Source: Treponema socranskii subsp. buccale (lineage in GTDB: Bacteria > Spirochaetota > Spirochaetia > Treponematales > Treponemataceae). Taken from it: a stretch of 64,000 bases of DNA. Below, in pieces: positions 56,919 through 64,000 of this stretch (position 1 is the stretch's first letter; every line of letters starts with the position of its first letter). The notes under the pieces are model-generated. The model saw only the letters and a program-made list of their open reading frames with translations, did no database searches and had not been told where the DNA came from. Location of the stretch: contig NZ_CP054258.1 of NCBI RefSeq assembly GCF_024181585.1, positions 2,542,001 through 2,606,000 of the forward strand. Direction: 5' to 3'. The position numbers and the translations under genes were made by a program.

Positions 56919-57889
56919 TTTGCAGCCTCCGTATCGCTGATCGTTTCGGGTACCGCTTGCGCGGCCTTTGCAGGATCATCGTAAGTTTCAGCCTTAAGCA
57001 GAACCGCATTTTCGTCTTCGATGCCTTTGATATTGCTGCCCGAAAGCGGAGCGTCTTTATCCGCCTGTACCGCGTATTCCGACGTTTCGGCAACTTTCGC
57101 TTTTGCTTTTTCAATCGCTTCCTGCGCAGCCGCACGTTTTTCGGAAATATCGGCATACAACTTTTCAAACGTTTTGCGCGCATCACCGTAGTGCTTCAAC
57201 GCATTTTCGGCATCCTGCTGCGCATAGCTCGTGTCTCCGCTGCGGAAATCCGCAACACCGCCGTCATATGCTTTCTTTTCCGCGACCGCCGCATACACGC
57301 TGTCGGCATTGCGTTTCGCGGTGAATGCCGCCGTCCGCTCTTCACGTGCACGCGTTCTAAATGCATTTTGGAGCGCCGTACCGAGCGACGCATAAGCCGT
57401 GTGCGCCTGTTCATAGAGCTGCGCGCCCGTCGACGATTTATCCGCCGAAAGTTTTTCCGCCGCACTCAGCGCGTTCGCACCCTTGTTGTAGTTCATCTTA
57501 TCGTAAGATTGAAAGCCGAGTTCGTCGATGCGGTTTTTAAGCGCAGCCGCTTTCGTGTACTCTTCAAGCGCACGATACCGCGCCGTTACGTCGGCCAGTT
57601 CAACCGTTACGTTTTCGCCCGCCTTGCTCCGCTTCATAAGTTCGTTGTAGCGCGCATCCGTATCGTTGAATTGATCGGGTGCCGCTTTATCGGCTCCCGC
57701 TTTAACGGCGGCACGACGTGCGGTCTCCGCCGCATCAAGGGCGGCTGAATTGTCCGCCGCGACAGGCACGTCCGTTACCGGCTGTTCCGCAGTCGGCACG
57801 CTCGGCGCTTTGTCCTGCTTTGTTGATTTACACGATACGAAACCGAGTACCAACGCAGTACTGAAAAAAATTATATAACACTTTTTCAC
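56915..57889 (-). CDS. Ala/Lys-rich lipoprotein (TmpA-like)
   Basis: 324 residues, starting with GTG at 57889 behind GGAGG (spacing seven). The signal ends at the lipobox-like FVSC. The rest is almost wholly helical and rich in Ala, Glu, Lys and Arg, with TPR-like spacing (ARYNELMKRSKAGENVTVELADVTARY, AAEKLSADKSSTGAQLYEQAHTAYASLG, SYAQQDAENALKHYGDARKTFEKLY). Probably a periplasmic scaffold for the peptidoglycan-binding partner encoded next. The TmpA comparison is tentative. Confidence 0.75.
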   Translation of the reverse strand: MKKCYIIFFSTALVLGFVSCKSTKQDKAPSVPTAEQPVTDVPVAADNSAALDAAETARRAAVKAGADKAAPDQFNDTDARYNELMKRSKAGENVTVELADVTARYRALEEYTKAAALKNRIDELGFQSYDKMNYNKGANALSAAEKLSADKSSTGAQLYEQAHTAYASLGTALQNAFRTRAREERTAAFTAKRNADSVYAAVAEKKAYDGGVADFRSGDTSYAQQDAENALKHYGDARKTFEKLYADISEKRAAAQEAIEKAKAKVAETSEYAVQADKDAPLSGSNIKGIEDENAVLLKAETYDDPAKAAQAVPETISDTEAAK

Positions 57890-58014
57890 GTTCTGCCTCC
57901 ATAATTTTCATTGCTAAATTGCCTTTAGTACGGCAATACACCGAAATCATTGTATCGCATTTTCAGCATTTCCGCAATGCGGATGTCAAGACATTTTCTC
58001 GGATATTTCTTCGT

Positions 58015-59595
58015 TTACTCAAAGAGTTCCGTCGCTTCGAGCAACCGCGCGACTTTTTCCGCGTCTTCATCGAGCCGGCGGTCGTCCACGAGCGGAGCGG
58101 AAACGGCGCGGACTTCGGCATGCACTCGTTGCGTAAATTCGCCGAACTCCGAAGCGCCTATCAAATCGACCGCTTGGCACACTGCGAGTATGTGTACGGC
58201 GTATTGCAGATAGATGAGATCGATTTGGTCGCGCAGTTTTCGCGCCGAAATCGTACCCATGGAAACTTTATCCTGATTGAGCGCTTCCGTCGGACTTGAC
58301 TGAATACTCATGGCCGTACAGCAATGCTGCACTTCCGCACGAATCGCCGACATCGTGATCTGCGCCGCCTTAAAGCCGAATCGCAGTCCCGCGCGTTCGT
58401 CGGTATCGTCGGTAAACGGGATCAGGTTTTCCGTGAGGCTGTTGAATTTTCCGTCGATTATGATCTCCGCCTGTTTATCCGCCAAATCGCTGATGTTCGC
58501 AAGCGCGATGCGCAGGTAATCGCAGGCGGCGCAGATGTGTCCGCCGTAAAAATTGCCGGTGTTGTAAAGCTCTCCCGTATCGACGTTGACGAGGGGATTA
58601 TCGTTCGCGGAGTTGAGCTCTTCTTCGATCCATTGCCGCGCAATCCGAAGCGTATCGCGCAGAACGCCGTTTATCTGCGGAGAGCAGCGAATGGAATAGC
58701 GGTCTTGAATTTTGACAAAGCGCTTTTCAAACTGCGCGTCGCCGATGGATCCGATGCGTTCGAGCAGGTCTTCGTATCGATACACGCGCTTCGAGTTTCT
58801 TACGATATCGTAAATATAGCCCGCGCTTTCGATCTGTCCCGTATGATTTTTCATCTCCGAAACTTTTTTTCGGAAGGGCACTTCGTTGCCGCGTACGATT
58901 TCCGCAGTTGCAGCGGTGACGAAATCGCAGATATTCGCAAGCCTCCGCGCGCGCTTCCACGAAAGGGAGGCGACGGCCGTCATCACCGACGTACCGTTCA
59001 TGATCGCAAGTCCTTCTTTCGCCGCAAGCGGAAGAGGGGCGATTCCTTCGGCTTTGAGCGCATCGATAGCCGGAACAATTTTTCCTTTGTAATACGCTTC
59101 GCGCTCTCCCATGACGACGGCAGCCACATAGGACAGCGGCGTCAAATCGCCCGATGCGCCGACCGATCCCAGTTCGGGGATCACGGGAACGATATCTTTG
59201 TCGAGCAGGGTTTTGAGCATTTCTGCAAGGGAGGGCCTAATCGCCGAATGCCCGCCTTTTACGTCGGAGTTCAATCGGCACAGTACGACGGCGCGTCCTT
59301 CTTCGTGCGAAAATTTTTTACCGAGCCCGATGCCGTGAAAGCGCACGATGGACTTTTGCAGCTCTGCCGCGCGTGAAGGATTGATTTGGTTTCCGCACGA
59401 ATCGCCGAAACCCGTCGTTACGCCGTATGTCGGAAAACCCTTTGCGATATACTCTTCAAGAAATGTGCGCGACCGGCGGAGCGTTTCGAAAAACGCGTCG
59501 TCCTCCGGAAACGAAACCGCACTTTTACCGTATGCGACGGCACACACATCGTCGATTGTAAGATGCCCGCCGTCAACCGTTATCGTTTTCATCAT
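58015..59595 (-). CDS. MIO-type aromatic amino acid ammonia-lyase (HAL/PAL/TAL family)
   Basis: 526 residues. The Ala147-Ser148-Gly149 triad in GSVGASGDLTPLSY forms the MIO cofactor, and Tyr57 in FPTYGVTTGFG is the catalytic Tyr. At the substrate-selectivity dyad (QKSIVRFHGIG) it has Phe86-His87, where histidine lyases usually have Ser-His. With a ketosynthase, ketoreductase and dehydratase nearby, it probably makes a cinnamate-type starter for an aryl polyene rather than acting in histidine breakdown; no other hut gene is in the window. The start has AAGGGA nearby. Confidence 0.85.
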   Translation of the reverse strand: MMKTITVDGGHLTIDDVCAVAYGKSAVSFPEDDAFFETLRRSRTFLEEYIAKGFPTYGVTTGFGDSCGNQINPSRAAELQKSIVRFHGIGLGKKFSHEEGRAVVLCRLNSDVKGGHSAIRPSLAEMLKTLLDKDIVPVIPELGSVGASGDLTPLSYVAAVVMGEREAYYKGKIVPAIDALKAEGIAPLPLAAKEGLAIMNGTSVMTAVASLSWKRARRLANICDFVTAATAEIVRGNEVPFRKKVSEMKNHTGQIESAGYIYDIVRNSKRVYRYEDLLERIGSIGDAQFEKRFVKIQDRYSIRCSPQINGVLRDTLRIARQWIEEELNSANDNPLVNVDTGELYNTGNFYGGHICAACDYLRIALANISDLADKQAEIIIDGKFNSLTENLIPFTDDTDERAGLRFGFKAAQITMSAIRAEVQHCCTAMSIQSSPTEALNQDKVSMGTISARKLRDQIDLIYLQYAVHILAVCQAVDLIGASEFGEFTQRVHAEVRAVSAPLVDDRRLDEDAEKVARLLEATELFE

Positions 59596-59671
59596 TGTAT
59601 TCCCTTGTTTGAATTACTGTATACCATATCGCGTTAATACACAAGTTGCCGAATGCGGAAATTATTTTTAT

Positions 59672-59699
59672 TCGAAGGTTTAAATTGAACGTCTGAAAT
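59672..59699 (+). repeat. Left 28-bp inverted repeat flanking the MATE gene
   Basis: Starts TCGAAGGTTTAAATTG and ends CGTCTGAAAT. It is identical in inverted orientation to 61582-61609, where it spans the last codons and stop of the ketosynthase gene. After one mismatch, GCGC also matches. Confidence 0.9.
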
Positions 59700-59739
59700 T
59701 GCGCGTCCCGTTTAATAATGCAGAGGCCGCGCAGCGATT

Positions 59740-61119
59740 TTACTTTTTATCGGAAGTCAAGTTCACAAGCCAACGTTCTTTTTTGAGCCAAAAATGCGCG
59801 ATGACGGCTTTGACCGCATCGGAGGTTTTAACGATCGCATACATCGCAACGGGACCGAGTGCGGTAAAGCGTACTAAAAGAAAGATGCCGCCTACAAAAA
59901 GAATATTGGCAATAGTATCGCAGATAACACCCATCGTCGTGTCGCCTCCGGTGCGTGAAATCGCATACTGTGCATTTAAATATGCCCAAAGCGGGAGGTA
60001 TGCAGCTGCGGTGATAATAAGACCGCGTGCAATAGCTTGAGAACCGCCGCTTAAATTTTTAAACACAAAGGGGATTAAACCTACCGTACAAAATCCGGCT
60101 GCCATAAATATAAAACCGAAGAGTACGGAACCGGACAGTATCCAATTTTTATATTTTTTTGCTTCTTCAAGTCTGCCCGCCCCCAGTTCCTGTCCCAATA
60201 TAACCGACGAAGCCGTTACGATTCCTGAAAAACAGATAAAGAAGAGATTTGCAATCGCAAAACCCGCCGACATACCGGAGACGACTTCCGCTCCTCCGCG
60301 CGTATTGTACAAAGCGGTTGAAACGGCTTCCGCCAAAGCCCATGTCAGCTCCGAATATAAAATCATAGTCGATTTTTTGATAATCGTTCCGAACAGCCGC
60401 ACTTTTATTTTGAAGAGTTTGAATATATTGAAAAGGAACGGCGGCTTTTTTACGACAACATACGCAATAAACAATATCAGCTCCGCCGATCGCGCAATGA
60501 CTGTTGCGATTCCGGCTCCTTCAACTTCAAGACGCGGACAACCGAGGTTTCCGAAAATAAAAACCCAATTAAAGAATGTATTTACAAGCGTTGCAATAAC
60601 GGAGATAACCAACGGAGGGCGGACGATTTCGATTTCGCGCAAAGAAGAAGCAAGCGATTGTGAAAACACCATCGGTATCCATGAAAGTGCAACCGCGCGC
60701 GAGTAGCGTACGGCCTGATCGATAATCGGCTCCGCATCGGTATTCACCGTCAGCATAAGATGGAACAAACCTCGCGGTGCAATCAAACCGATAATCGTAA
60801 ACGCAAGTCCCGCCGTACCGGTGAGCAAAAGTTTAAAGCGCAGGCTCTGCTGCATGCCTTCACTGTCTTTCGCCCCTCTGAATTGCGACATAAAAATACC
60901 GCCTGCAGAGCAAAGGGTATTTACGAAGATGATAAAGACAAAGATAATCATCCCCGCTGTATTTACGCCGGCCATTTTTATATCGCCGAGACCGGCAACC
61001 ATAAAATTGTCGATCAGCGAAACAAAGCTTTGTACCAAAAGCTGCGCCATAACCGGCAGTGCAATCGAAAGCGCGCGAGTGTAAAAATGCGTCGTGCCGA
61101 AGCAGGTATGTTTTGACAT
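59740..61119 (-). CDS. MATE-family multidrug/polyene exporter
   Basis: 459 residues, twelve membrane segments in two similar halves of six; the start ALSIALPVMAQLLVQSFVSLIDNFMVAGLG is the MATE signature. Family members export organic cations or lipid-like compounds with Na+ or H+. AAAGGAA lies six bases upstream of the ATG. It stands between the ammonia-lyase and the ketosynthase, on the same strand, inside 28-bp inverted repeats; export of the polyene or its precursor is a reasonable guess only. Confidence 0.9.
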   Translation of the reverse strand: MSKHTCFGTTHFYTRALSIALPVMAQLLVQSFVSLIDNFMVAGLGDIKMAGVNTAGMIIFVFIIFVNTLCSAGGIFMSQFRGAKDSEGMQQSLRFKLLLTGTAGLAFTIIGLIAPRGLFHLMLTVNTDAEPIIDQAVRYSRAVALSWIPMVFSQSLASSLREIEIVRPPLVISVIATLVNTFFNWVFIFGNLGCPRLEVEGAGIATVIARSAELILFIAYVVVKKPPFLFNIFKLFKIKVRLFGTIIKKSTMILYSELTWALAEAVSTALYNTRGGAEVVSGMSAGFAIANLFFICFSGIVTASSVILGQELGAGRLEEAKKYKNWILSGSVLFGFIFMAAGFCTVGLIPFVFKNLSGGSQAIARGLIITAAAYLPLWAYLNAQYAISRTGGDTTMGVICDTIANILFVGGIFLLVRFTALGPVAMYAIVKTSDAVKAVIAHFWLKKERWLVNLTSDKK

Positions 61120-61148
61120 ATAAATTCCTTTGAGAAAACATTCGGCGT

Positions 61149-61177
61149 ATTATAGTGACTTTGATCGATTACGTTAA
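61149..61177 (-). promoter_or_regulatory. Promoter of the MATE gene
   Basis: Minus strand: TTAACG (61177-61172), a 17-base spacer and TATAAT (61154-61149), about 30 bases before the start codon. Confidence 0.7.
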
Positions 61178-61289
61178 GTGTCCGACGAATATCGGATTTT
61201 ATTAAGAAATAGTATCTGTAAAATACGATCTTTTCGGAAACCGACGCGAAAGCCCCGTATTTGCTCGACAACGAATTGAAAACGCGCGC

Positions 61290-61463
61290 TTATGCGCCGC
61301 CGTCGCTCACATTGTAAAAATTATTAACCTGCGAAAGGGAAGCATCAACAACCCCGACGCAAAGCGTCGGGGTATTAAACCCTCCGCACGAATAAGGGCG
61401 CGGGGAAAAGAAACCGTCGGTGTCGTTTCCCCGCAAACCTCTGCATGTTCTTTTATTGTCCAT
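61290..61463 (-). CDS. Small open frame inside repeat DNA, doubtful
   Basis: 57 residues from the ATG at 61463, which directly follows the last hairpin of leader copy E. Much of it (PYSCGGFNTPTLCVGVV) is the translation of the palindromic repeat at 61344-61395, so it is probably not a functional protein. It has no Shine-Dalgarno. I list it because its position matches the start codons that follow the other leader copies. Confidence 0.2.
   Translation of the reverse strand: MDNKRTCRGLRGNDTDGFFSPRPYSCGGFNTPTLCVGVVDASLSQVNNFYNVSDGGA
61344..61395. repeat. Palindromic repeat, third unit
   Basis: Same family as the two units in the RND gene (5763-5859). Contains a perfect palindrome CCCCGACGC..GCGTCGGGG (61352-61372) and then the CCTCCGCACGA segment. 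Confidence 0.8.
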
Positions 61464-61465
61464 AA

Positions 61466-61599
61466 AATTCAACAGTCGAACAAAATATCAATTTTGGAGA
61501 CTGTTGAATTAGTGCGCGCAAGCGCACATGTATATCCGCGAGTTTTCCGAAGGGAAACTCGAAGTTAAATTGAACGGCGCTATTTCAGACGTTCAATTT
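61466..61599 (-). repeat. Structured leader element, copy E
   Basis: Minus strand: AAATTGAACG/CGTTCAATTT hairpin (61599-61590 with 61576-61567) around GTCTGAAATAGCGCC; CGAGTTT...AAACTCG hairpin near 61537-61561; GTGCGC/GCGCAC (61527-61512); then AATTCAACAGTC/GACTGTTGAATT (61510-61466) with an inner AAAAT-TGAT-ATTTT loop, followed by TTATGG. Stems differ in sequence from copies A and C but occupy the same places. The ketosynthase stop lies inside the first hairpin. Confidence 0.75.
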
Positions 61600-61609
61600 A
61601 AACCTTCGA
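61582..61609 (-). repeat. Right 28-bp inverted repeat flanking the MATE gene
   Basis: Inverse of 59672-59699 with no mismatch. It covers the last codons and the stop of the ketosynthase gene, so recombination between the pair would leave that protein unchanged. Confidence 0.9.
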
Positions 61610-62861
61610 TCTTTTTAAACACGAGCGATGTGTTGACGCCGCCGAACGCGAAATTGTTCGACATAACACAGTCGCACGAGATTTCACGCCCCGCACCTTT
61701 GATGTAGTCGAGCGGCGCGCATTCGGGATCGTCGTTTACGAGATTACAGTTCGGATGGAACCAGCCTTCGTTCATCATATTGATCGTAAGCCATGCTTCC
61801 ACACAGCCGCACGCGCCGAGCGTATGACCGATAAAGCTCTTCGTCGAAGAGATCGGTACCGCCCGATTGAACACCGAATACACCGCCTGCGATTCCGATA
61901 TGTCACCGTGGCTCGTCGCCGTGCCGTGCGCGTTGATGTACGCGATTTTGCTTTCGTCGACACCGGCGTCTTTGAGCGCCATCGAAAGCGCAAGCGCCTG
62001 CGTTGCAGCGTTCGGACTCGTGATGTGCGTGCCGTCCGCATTCGTCGCAAAGCCCGCAACTTCAGCATACATTTTTGCACCGCGCTTTACGGCGTGTTCC
62101 ATATCTTCCAAAATCAGCGTACCCGCTCCTTCGCCGATGACAAGGCCGTCTCTGTCTTTGTCGAAAGGTTTCGGCGTCGCTTCGGGCGTTTTGTTGAGGA
62201 TGCTCGTAGCGCCGAGCGTATCGAAAATCGCCGCGTCGGGAGGAGAAAGTTCTTCCGCTCCGCCTGCGATCATGATTTCCGCTCTGCCGTCTTCGATCGC
62301 TTCGTACGCATAACCGATCGCCTGACTTCCCGACGTACACGCGGTATCGGTTACGATGATGCGGCCGCGAATTTGATAATAGACGCTCAAATTACACGCG
62401 TTCGTCTGCGGCATCGATTTGATATAGGTCTGCGAATCAAGCTTCGACGTGTCGCCCGTCCTCATCATATCGGCGATATCCATGATCGCATCCATACTTC
62501 CCATGCACGTGCCGTATGCGATGCCGGTGCGGCCGCTTTTCAATTCGTCGATGACATCTCCGTCGTCTTTTAACAATCCCGCCATCTTGAGCGCGTCTTC
62601 GGTCGATACGAGCGAAAGCAGCGCGACGCGTCCCATACCTCGGATCTTTTTCCTCGGGTACGACGGGAGCGCTTCTTCGTACGGGCACGCAAGGCGCGTG
62701 TTCATCTTTTCGTAGCGTTCCCAATCGCTCATATATTTGATGCAGTTTTTGCCGGATTGCAGCTTCGCAAAAGCCGTCGGCCAGTCGCGGCCGAGAGCGG
62801 TCAGCATACCGCCGCCCGTTACGACGACCCGCCGCTTTCCGTTCGGTTTCGTATACGTCAT
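61593..62861 (-). CDS. Beta-ketoacyl-ACP synthase (ApeR/FabF-like)
   Basis: 422 residues of the thiolase fold with the full catalytic triad: Cys in DTACTSGSQAIG, His in AHGTATSHGD and His in SFIGHTLGACG. It condenses malonyl-ACP with an acyl chain. The neighbours upstream (ketoreductase, hot-dog dehydratase) give the P-Q-R order of aryl-polyene clusters, so chain building of a polyene is inferred; fatty-acid synthesis is the alternative. AGGAGA lies five bases before the ATG. Confidence 0.88.
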   Translation of the reverse strand: MTYTKPNGKRRVVVTGGGMLTALGRDWPTAFAKLQSGKNCIKYMSDWERYEKMNTRLACPYEEALPSYPRKKIRGMGRVALLSLVSTEDALKMAGLLKDDGDVIDELKSGRTGIAYGTCMGSMDAIMDIADMMRTGDTSKLDSQTYIKSMPQTNACNLSVYYQIRGRIIVTDTACTSGSQAIGYAYEAIEDGRAEIMIAGGAEELSPPDAAIFDTLGATSILNKTPEATPKPFDKDRDGLVIGEGAGTLILEDMEHAVKRGAKMYAEVAGFATNADGTHITSPNAATQALALSMALKDAGVDESKIAYINAHGTATSHGDISESQAVYSVFNRAVPISSTKSFIGHTLGACGCVEAWLTINMMNEGWFHPNCNLVNDDPECAPLDYIKGAGREISCDCVMSNNFAFGGVNTSLVFKKIEGLN

Positions 62862-62922
62862 ATTGTCTCCTACGCAATACCGCGCCGCATTTTCGTTCCG
62901 GCACGATATTATTAATTATTAA

Positions 62923-63663
62923 TTAATGAAGGCCGCCGTCGACAGCGATCACTTGCCGCGTAATATACGATGCGCCTTCAGACAGCAAAAACACCGCGAG
63001 AGACGCGACTTCTTCGGGCTTTCCCGCCCTCGCCATCGGAATGGTCTGCATGATGATCTTTTTCGCTTCTTCGTTGATCGCGGCCGTCATATCCGTTTCG
63101 ATAACGCCGGGAGCGATCGTGTTTACGGTAATGCGGCGGCTCGCAAGTTCGACCGCGAGCGCTTTTGCCGCTCCGATGATCCCCGCCTTCGACGCGCTGT
63201 AATTCGTCTGTCCGCGGTTTCCCATGATACCGCTCACCGACGACACGGCGATGATGCGTCCCTTCTTTTTGCGCGCCATCGGCATGACAAGGGGTTGGAT
63301 CACGTTGAAAAAGCTGTCGAGGTTCGTGCGGATCACCGCATCCCAATCCTCTCCGGTCAGTCCGACGAAAGTGTTGTCCCGCGTAATACCCGCATTGCTC
63401 ACGACGCCCCACAGCGCACCGTGTTTTTCAGTAAGCGCGTCGAGCTTCGCTTTGCAGTCCGCCCTGTCGGCGACGTTGAATTGTACGAGCTCACCTTCTC
63501 CGCCGGAAGCCGTAATCCGAGCAAGCGTTTCTTCCGCTTTTTCTTTTCCGTGATTGTAGTGGCAAATAACATAGTAGCCGGCTTTTGCCGCTTCCACTGC
63601 AATCGCACGGCCGATCCCGCCCGACGCTCCGGTAACGATTATTTTTTTCGCTTCATCCGCCAT
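62923..63663 (-). CDS. 3-ketoacyl-ACP reductase (FabG/ApeQ-like)
   Basis: 246 residues, a classical short-chain dehydrogenase: NAD(P) motif VTGASGGIGRAIA, NAG in SNAGITRD, catalytic Ser and Tyr-x-x-x-Lys in SSVSGIMGNRGQTNYSASKAG. It reduces the beta-keto group made by the ketosynthase. AGGAG lies five bases before the ATG. Downstream, 61 AT-rich bases separate it from the ketosynthase gene. Confidence 0.9.
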   Translation of the reverse strand: MADEAKKIIVTGASGGIGRAIAVEAAKAGYYVICHYNHGKEKAEETLARITASGGEGELVQFNVADRADCKAKLDALTEKHGALWGVVSNAGITRDNTFVGLTGEDWDAVIRTNLDSFFNVIQPLVMPMARKKKGRIIAVSSVSGIMGNRGQTNYSASKAGIIGAAKALAVELASRRITVNTIAPGVIETDMTAAINEEAKKIIMQTIPMARAGKPEEVASLAVFLLSEGASYITRQVIAVDGGLH

Positions 63664-63723
63664 AAAAACTCCTGATTCGATTTTTACCGCACCGCTTGCG
63701 GCAAATCGTTGATTTGTTTTCGG

Positions 63724-64000
63724 TTATTCGTCTTTAAACAAATTCGTAATATCTTCCGTTTCCATAACGGTGATCGTCGAAGAAACGACAGGCTTGTCGT
63801 CTCCTGCCGACGCAAAAAGCTCACAGTTGTAGCTGTACGTCATTTCGGAACGATAGTCTTCTTTTATCTTCATCACGATCGTCGTGCCGCTTTTCAGATA
63901 CGGTACGGCCGCTTTGAATTTGCTGACGCTCAAAATAAAGCCGGGACGCGGACGGCGGCCGAGCGCTTTATTCGTGATGCCCGTCAGCGCGGAAATACCC
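63724..64000 (-). CDS. Hot-dog-fold dehydratase (ApeP-like), N-terminus beyond window
   Basis: The last 91 residues are visible; the start lies beyond the right edge. The frame reads ISALTGITNKALGRR, PRPGFILSVSKFKAAVPYLK and then KEDYRSEMTYSYNCELFAS and SSTITVME, a FabZ/ApeP-like hot-dog pattern. It would dehydrate 3-hydroxyacyl-ACP. It stops 60 bases before the ketoreductase gene. The catalytic His is probably outside the window. Confidence 0.7.
   Translation of the reverse strand, partial: GISALTGITNKALGRRPRPGFILSVSKFKAAVPYLKSGTTIVMKIKEDYRSEMTYSYNCELFASAGDDKPVVSSTITVMETEDITNLFKDE

Noticed and set aside
58015-59595. Histidine utilisation (hut) pathway gene
   Set aside because: No hutU, hutI or hutG is nearby, the selectivity dyad differs from HutH, and the neighbours are polyene-type genes.
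61290-61463. Small protein as partner of the MATE exporter
   Set aside because: Its sequence is mostly the translated palindromic repeat; kept only as a low-confidence entry.

Overview
The window looks like chromosomal DNA of a host-associated spirochaete, most likely a Treponema. This is inferred from the many lipoproteins with loose lipoboxes, a Tmp-like LysM/lipoprotein pair, Rpn-family nuclease/transposase genes, a BspA-like surface lipoprotein behind a poly-G tract, and a 16S-tRNA-Ile-23S-5S operon. Species and database matches could not be checked; all family names rest on visible motifs.

Layout. (1) 0-16 kb, minus strand: one long operon of two TPR-type lipoproteins, two Ig-like (Big_5) lipoproteins, a TolC-like protein, a membrane-fusion protein and two RND pumps, then a repeat leader and a large coiled-coil exported protein cut by the window edge. 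(2) 16-24.5 kb: ettA, a lipoprotein, a fluoride-type CLC antiporter, an NlpC/P60 protein, the BrnT/BrnA toxin-antitoxin pair and an acyl-CoA synthetase. (3) 24.5-29.1 kb, an accessory patch: Rpn genes and Rpn debris around a BspA-like lipoprotein whose frame is broken at an 11-G tract (phase OFF). (4) 29-34.7 kb: hydrolase, murI, zinc ribbon, pentapeptide repeat, MBL-fold protein and a membrane metallopeptidase. (5) 34.8-41 kb: a trans-envelope export operon (ABC ATPase, two FtsX/MacB-type permeases, LolA-like carrier, outer-membrane barrel). (6) 41-49 kb: gene fragments, then a ribose/deoxyribose island (rbsR, deoC, rbsKDACB) of Firmicutes-like style with TGTAACCGGTTACA operators. (7) 49-54.3 kb: rRNA operon. 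(8) 54.5-64 kb: cytidylate-kinase-like/BON protein, NUDIX, Tmp-like pair, aromatic ammonia-lyase, MATE exporter, then ketosynthase, ketoreductase and dehydratase in the order of an aryl-polyene (ApeR/Q/P) cluster running off the right edge.

Four cross-cutting signals stand out. A structured leader element of up to about 210 bp recurs in front of unrelated genes, with first-hairpin stems that differ in sequence but keep pairing around a conserved loop. Nine or so genes appear leaderless, with a -10 box six to eight bases before the start codon. A palindromic repeat sits in frame inside an RND pump gene. Perfect 28-bp inverted repeats flank the MATE gene inside the polyene region and could make it an invertible segment.
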